Below, in pieces: positions 28,752 through 31,201 of a stretch of DNA of 31,201 nt. Both the position numbers and the translations under genes were made by a program. Source of the stretch: a virus. The DNA lies in IMG/VR virus record IMGVR_UViG_3300022925_000107, positions 1 to 31,201 of that record; one strand, given 5' to 3'. Below the pieces are notes generated by a model that was not told where the DNA came from, ran no database searches, and worked only from the letters and a program-made list of their open reading frames with translations. How positions within the stretch are numbered: position 1 is the first letter of the stretch; the number at the start of each line of letters is the position of its first letter.

Positions 28752-31201
28752 ATGGGCGTAGAATTTGTAGAAGGTGTTGGTTATTTAGCGTTTGACGATA
28801 ACAAAAGTCCTGAGCAAGTTGCCGCTGAAAAACAGTACTGGCAGCAAACAACTCCACAACCTAGAGAAGAAGGCGTTATTGCTAGTCCTGTAGCAGGATT
28901 TAGCGATGTTGATTCAATTATATGGAACGCCTTTGAAGATAAATTTCTTCTTACTGATGATGAAGAAAAACGCAAATGGTTTAAATATAACATGGAGCAG
29001 TTTGGTAGTAGCATTGGTTACACAGACTCTATTGCATTAGAAAACTACTACTCTACATTAGAAAAATCTCAACCTCTTACTGAGGAAGAAAAAGAATCTC
29101 GTGCTGCAAACAACGCAACTATGCGTGAGTTTGAAAATGATATGTACGATGCTTATGATAATAAGAATCAAGATATAACAGAAGTACAAAAGAAATACGG
29201 ATATACGCCAGATGATGTTGATGTTATAGATGGCATCATTGAAATGGCTAAAAATCCAGGATACACACTAGGTGCATTAGCTGGAATGGTTGTAAAAGAC
29301 CCAGAGTTATTATTAGTTAGTTATCTTCGCATTCCTGGAATGATAGAAAAAGGCACACAGGCTGCACTTAAAGCTCAAAAAATGGCAAAACTTGCCAAGA
29401 ATGTAAAGCCTCAATACATAAAACGATTTGAAAGCATCTTAGGTCGTGGTCTAGAGGGTGCTACTTATGGTGCTGCATACGAAGGATTGCATGACTTAAC
29501 ATTTAAAGGTTACCTTGATGGTGATAATGTTCGTAAAGGTGCTGCAATGGGTGGTTTGCTAGGTACATTCTTTGGTGCAGTAAACAAGACTGGTTATGAA
29601 ACTGGTCCAAGTGTTATACAAAAGATGCTTAGCAAAAAAGCAGAATCTGATTTATCCAAAGGTCAAGGTCCAGTAAGAATGAAATATGGTGATACCATAG
29701 AAAATCTTAGAACATTTGAACCTGTTAAGAAACCTACAACCAAAGCACCAGAAACTCCTAAGGGTGGAGAAAGTTTTGGCAAGACATTTGATGATAGTGT
29801 TGCATTACCTAAAGGTTTAGACCATACAAAACGATATAACTTTTGGGAAAATAAAGTTATTGAAAACACCAAAAAGATTCGTGAAGAACAAATGATTCAG
29901 TCAAACACAGGATTAGGTGTAGCAGTAGAAACTCAAAAAGTTCTTGAAGAAAGTATTAAAAAAGCAATGGCTAAAGGTGCTGACAATCTTCAAAACAAAA
30001 ACAAAGGTATGAGTCGTGAAGAAGCACTTGGTTTATCTGCTAGAAACATAGCAAAAGAAAGATTTGAAAACCCTCAATCTAAAATATTTGAAACTGAAAA
30101 AGCTAACTATCAAAACAACTGGAGTAAATTCTCTCAAGAACTCGAAAAAGGTAGAGGCAAACAAGCAAGAATCAAAGGTGAAGAAACTGAAGCACCTGCA
30201 AGTTATGAAACTGTATTTAGAGAAGAAGCATTAACACCTCCAACTAGAGCAACTGGTATGCAAATAGGTAAAGCTGCTGCAATTGGAGCTGTAGGTGGTG
30301 CTGTTTTATTTGAAGATGACCCGTTTATTGGTGCAATGCTAGGAGCATTGGCATTAGGTGGTGGTAGAGCAGTATTAAAAAGTCAAAACATTAATGCATT
30401 AAAACTTAAAAAGAAATCATACGATGTATTTGCTGATGCTAAAAAAGGTAGAGATATTATGGAAGCTGAAGGAGCTTCATTAGTAAAAGCAATTAAACGA
30501 GAGTTCCCAGACAAAGAAAGCAGAAGAGATTTTGTGTTATTGCTAGAGAAAAAACCTAAAGATAAACAACTAGCAAAAGAATATGACCAAGCTAAAACAA
30601 GAATAACGCCAGACCAAAAAGAACTTGTTGATGTTTGGAGAAAGTTACTTAAAAAGATGAAAAGCAAAGCCATTAGGCGTAATATTTTTGATGAAGGTGT
30701 TGCTGAAACTTATGTAACGCATATATTTAAAGATAAGATTACACAAGGTCAATTTAAAGATGCAGTTGCATTAGTAACTGAACAACTTAGTCGTAAGTCT
30801 GGTTACGGAAACCAAAGAAAACTTGAAGGTACAGTATTAGAACTAGCTAAAAAATACAATATAGAAACAGACCCTATAGAAATATTAGGTGCTTACATGA
30901 AGTCGATGGGTAAAGCTATTATGGGTGCTGAAATTGTGGGCGTGTTAAAGAAAACTGGCATAGCTTATGGTGATAATCAAACAATGGGTTTAATTGTTCC
31001 TAAAACAGAAAAAGCTACTATTGAAATGGCTAGAAGAAATGGATATAGAGAAGCATCACATCCAGCATTAAGAGATACACTAATACATCCGCTAGTTAAG
31101 AAGTCATTAGAAGATATATTTAAGATTGAAACTGGCAATGTAGCATTTGCAGACAAGATTTTAAACTTTAACAATATGTTGAAGCGTCTTGCGGTTACAT
31201 T
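28752..31201 (+). CDS. Large internal virion / ejection protein, 3' end missing
   Basis: Open from MGVEFVEGVGYLAFDDNKSP to the right edge (816 codons, no stop). Mostly helical and charged. Hydrophobic Gly/Ala segments occur at about 165-195 (NPGYTLGALAGMVVKDPELL), 235-275 (GATYGAAYEGLHD) and 500-535 (IGKAAAIGAVGGAVLF, GAMLGALALGGG), consistent with parts that cross the host membranes during DNA ejection. It has the size and position of the largest inner-core protein of podoviruses. No lysozyme motif is evident in the visible part. Short frames on the opposite strand here are not genes. Confidence 0.75.
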   Translation, partial: MGVEFVEGVGYLAFDDNKSPEQVAAEKQYWQQTTPQPREEGVIASPVAGFSDVDSIIWNAFEDKFLLTDDEEKRKWFKYNMEQFGSSIGYTDSIALENYYSTLEKSQPLTEEEKESRAANNATMREFENDMYDAYDNKNQDITEVQKKYGYTPDDVDVIDGIIEMAKNPGYTLGALAGMVVKDPELLLVSYLRIPGMIEKGTQAALKAQKMAKLAKNVKPQYIKRFESILGRGLEGATYGAAYEGLHDLTFKGYLDGDNVRKGAAMGGLLGTFFGAVNKTGYETGPSVIQKMLSKKAESDLSKGQGPVRMKYGDTIENLRTFEPVKKPTTKAPETPKGGESFGKTFDDSVALPKGLDHTKRYNFWENKVIENTKKIREEQMIQSNTGLGVAVETQKVLEESIKKAMAKGADNLQNKNKGMSREEALGLSARNIAKERFENPQSKIFETEKANYQNNWSKFSQELEKGRGKQARIKGEETEAPASYETVFREEALTPPTRATGMQIGKAAAIGAVGGAVLFEDDPFIGAMLGALALGGGRAVLKSQNINALKLKKKSYDVFADAKKGRDIMEAEGASLVKAIKREFPDKESRRDFVLLLEKKPKDKQLAKEYDQAKTRITPDQKELVDVWRKLLKKMKSKAIRRNIFDEGVAETYVTHIFKDKITQGQFKDAVALVTEQLSRKSGYGNQRKLEGTVLELAKKYNIETDPIEILGAYMKSMGKAIMGAEIVGVLKKTGIAYGDNQTMGLIVPKTEKATIEMARRNGYREASHPALRDTLIHPLVKKSLEDIFKIETGNVAFADKILNFNNMLKRLAVT

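Overview
The window is the larger part of an AT-rich, tailed double-stranded DNA phage genome. The layout (terminase, portal, scaffold, capsid, tail-tube pair, large internal virion proteins, no tape measure, no sheath) fits a short-tailed podovirus. Low GC, tightly overlapping genes and marine-phage protein families (fibres with 'DLQIYHDGSN' modules, NPKGRPKGS-type small terminase, 47-residue Cys protein) suggest a marine phage, plausibly infecting SAR11-like alphaproteobacteria. That host assignment is inference. Both window ends cut a gene.

Left arm (about 1-7061, all leftward): early and replication genes. From right to left come two small unknown genes (6879-7061, 6560-6823), an ArdC-type antirestriction protein (5426-6283), and then a long chain of overlapping small genes from 4765 to the left edge. 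That chain holds a zinc-ribbon protein, HTH proteins, two very small membrane proteins (24 and 38 aa), a Sak3-type annealing protein (DUF1071), an SSB-like protein ending in an SSB tip, and an O-like/P-like initiator and helicase-loader pair. The leftward units start at consensus sigma-70-like promoters. Seven of the genes share a leader of the type ACCAAAA...AGGAG, sometimes preceded by a GC-rich hairpin.

Control regions: 4766-5425 has back-to-back promoters separated by four 11-bp direct repeats, then a rightward tRNA-Glu-like gene whose D-loop is interrupted by about 119 nt of foldable sequence. Three clusters of short hairpins (5283-5381, 6365-6505, 7205-7370) share CCTGTCGG-like loops and AAAGGTA linkers and sit at transcription-unit boundaries. 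A second 11-bp repeat family (CTCGTAACGAA) occurs both inside the O-like gene (1080-1112, out of codon phase) and in the spacer before the terminase (7379-7422). It is the best candidate for an origin or packaging signal.

Right arm (7734 to the right edge, all rightward): TerS, TerL, portal, a small helical protein, scaffold and major capsid (followed by a hairpin terminator); FmdB-like zinc ribbon and two small unknowns; two large fibre/adhesion proteins and a fibre-assembly chaperone; a membrane and secreted cluster likely used in lysis (20564-23515); tail-tube A and B proteins; two more fibre-like proteins; and three internal virion (ejection) proteins, the last cut by the window end. No integrase, DNA polymerase, RNA polymerase or recognisable endolysin is visible here.
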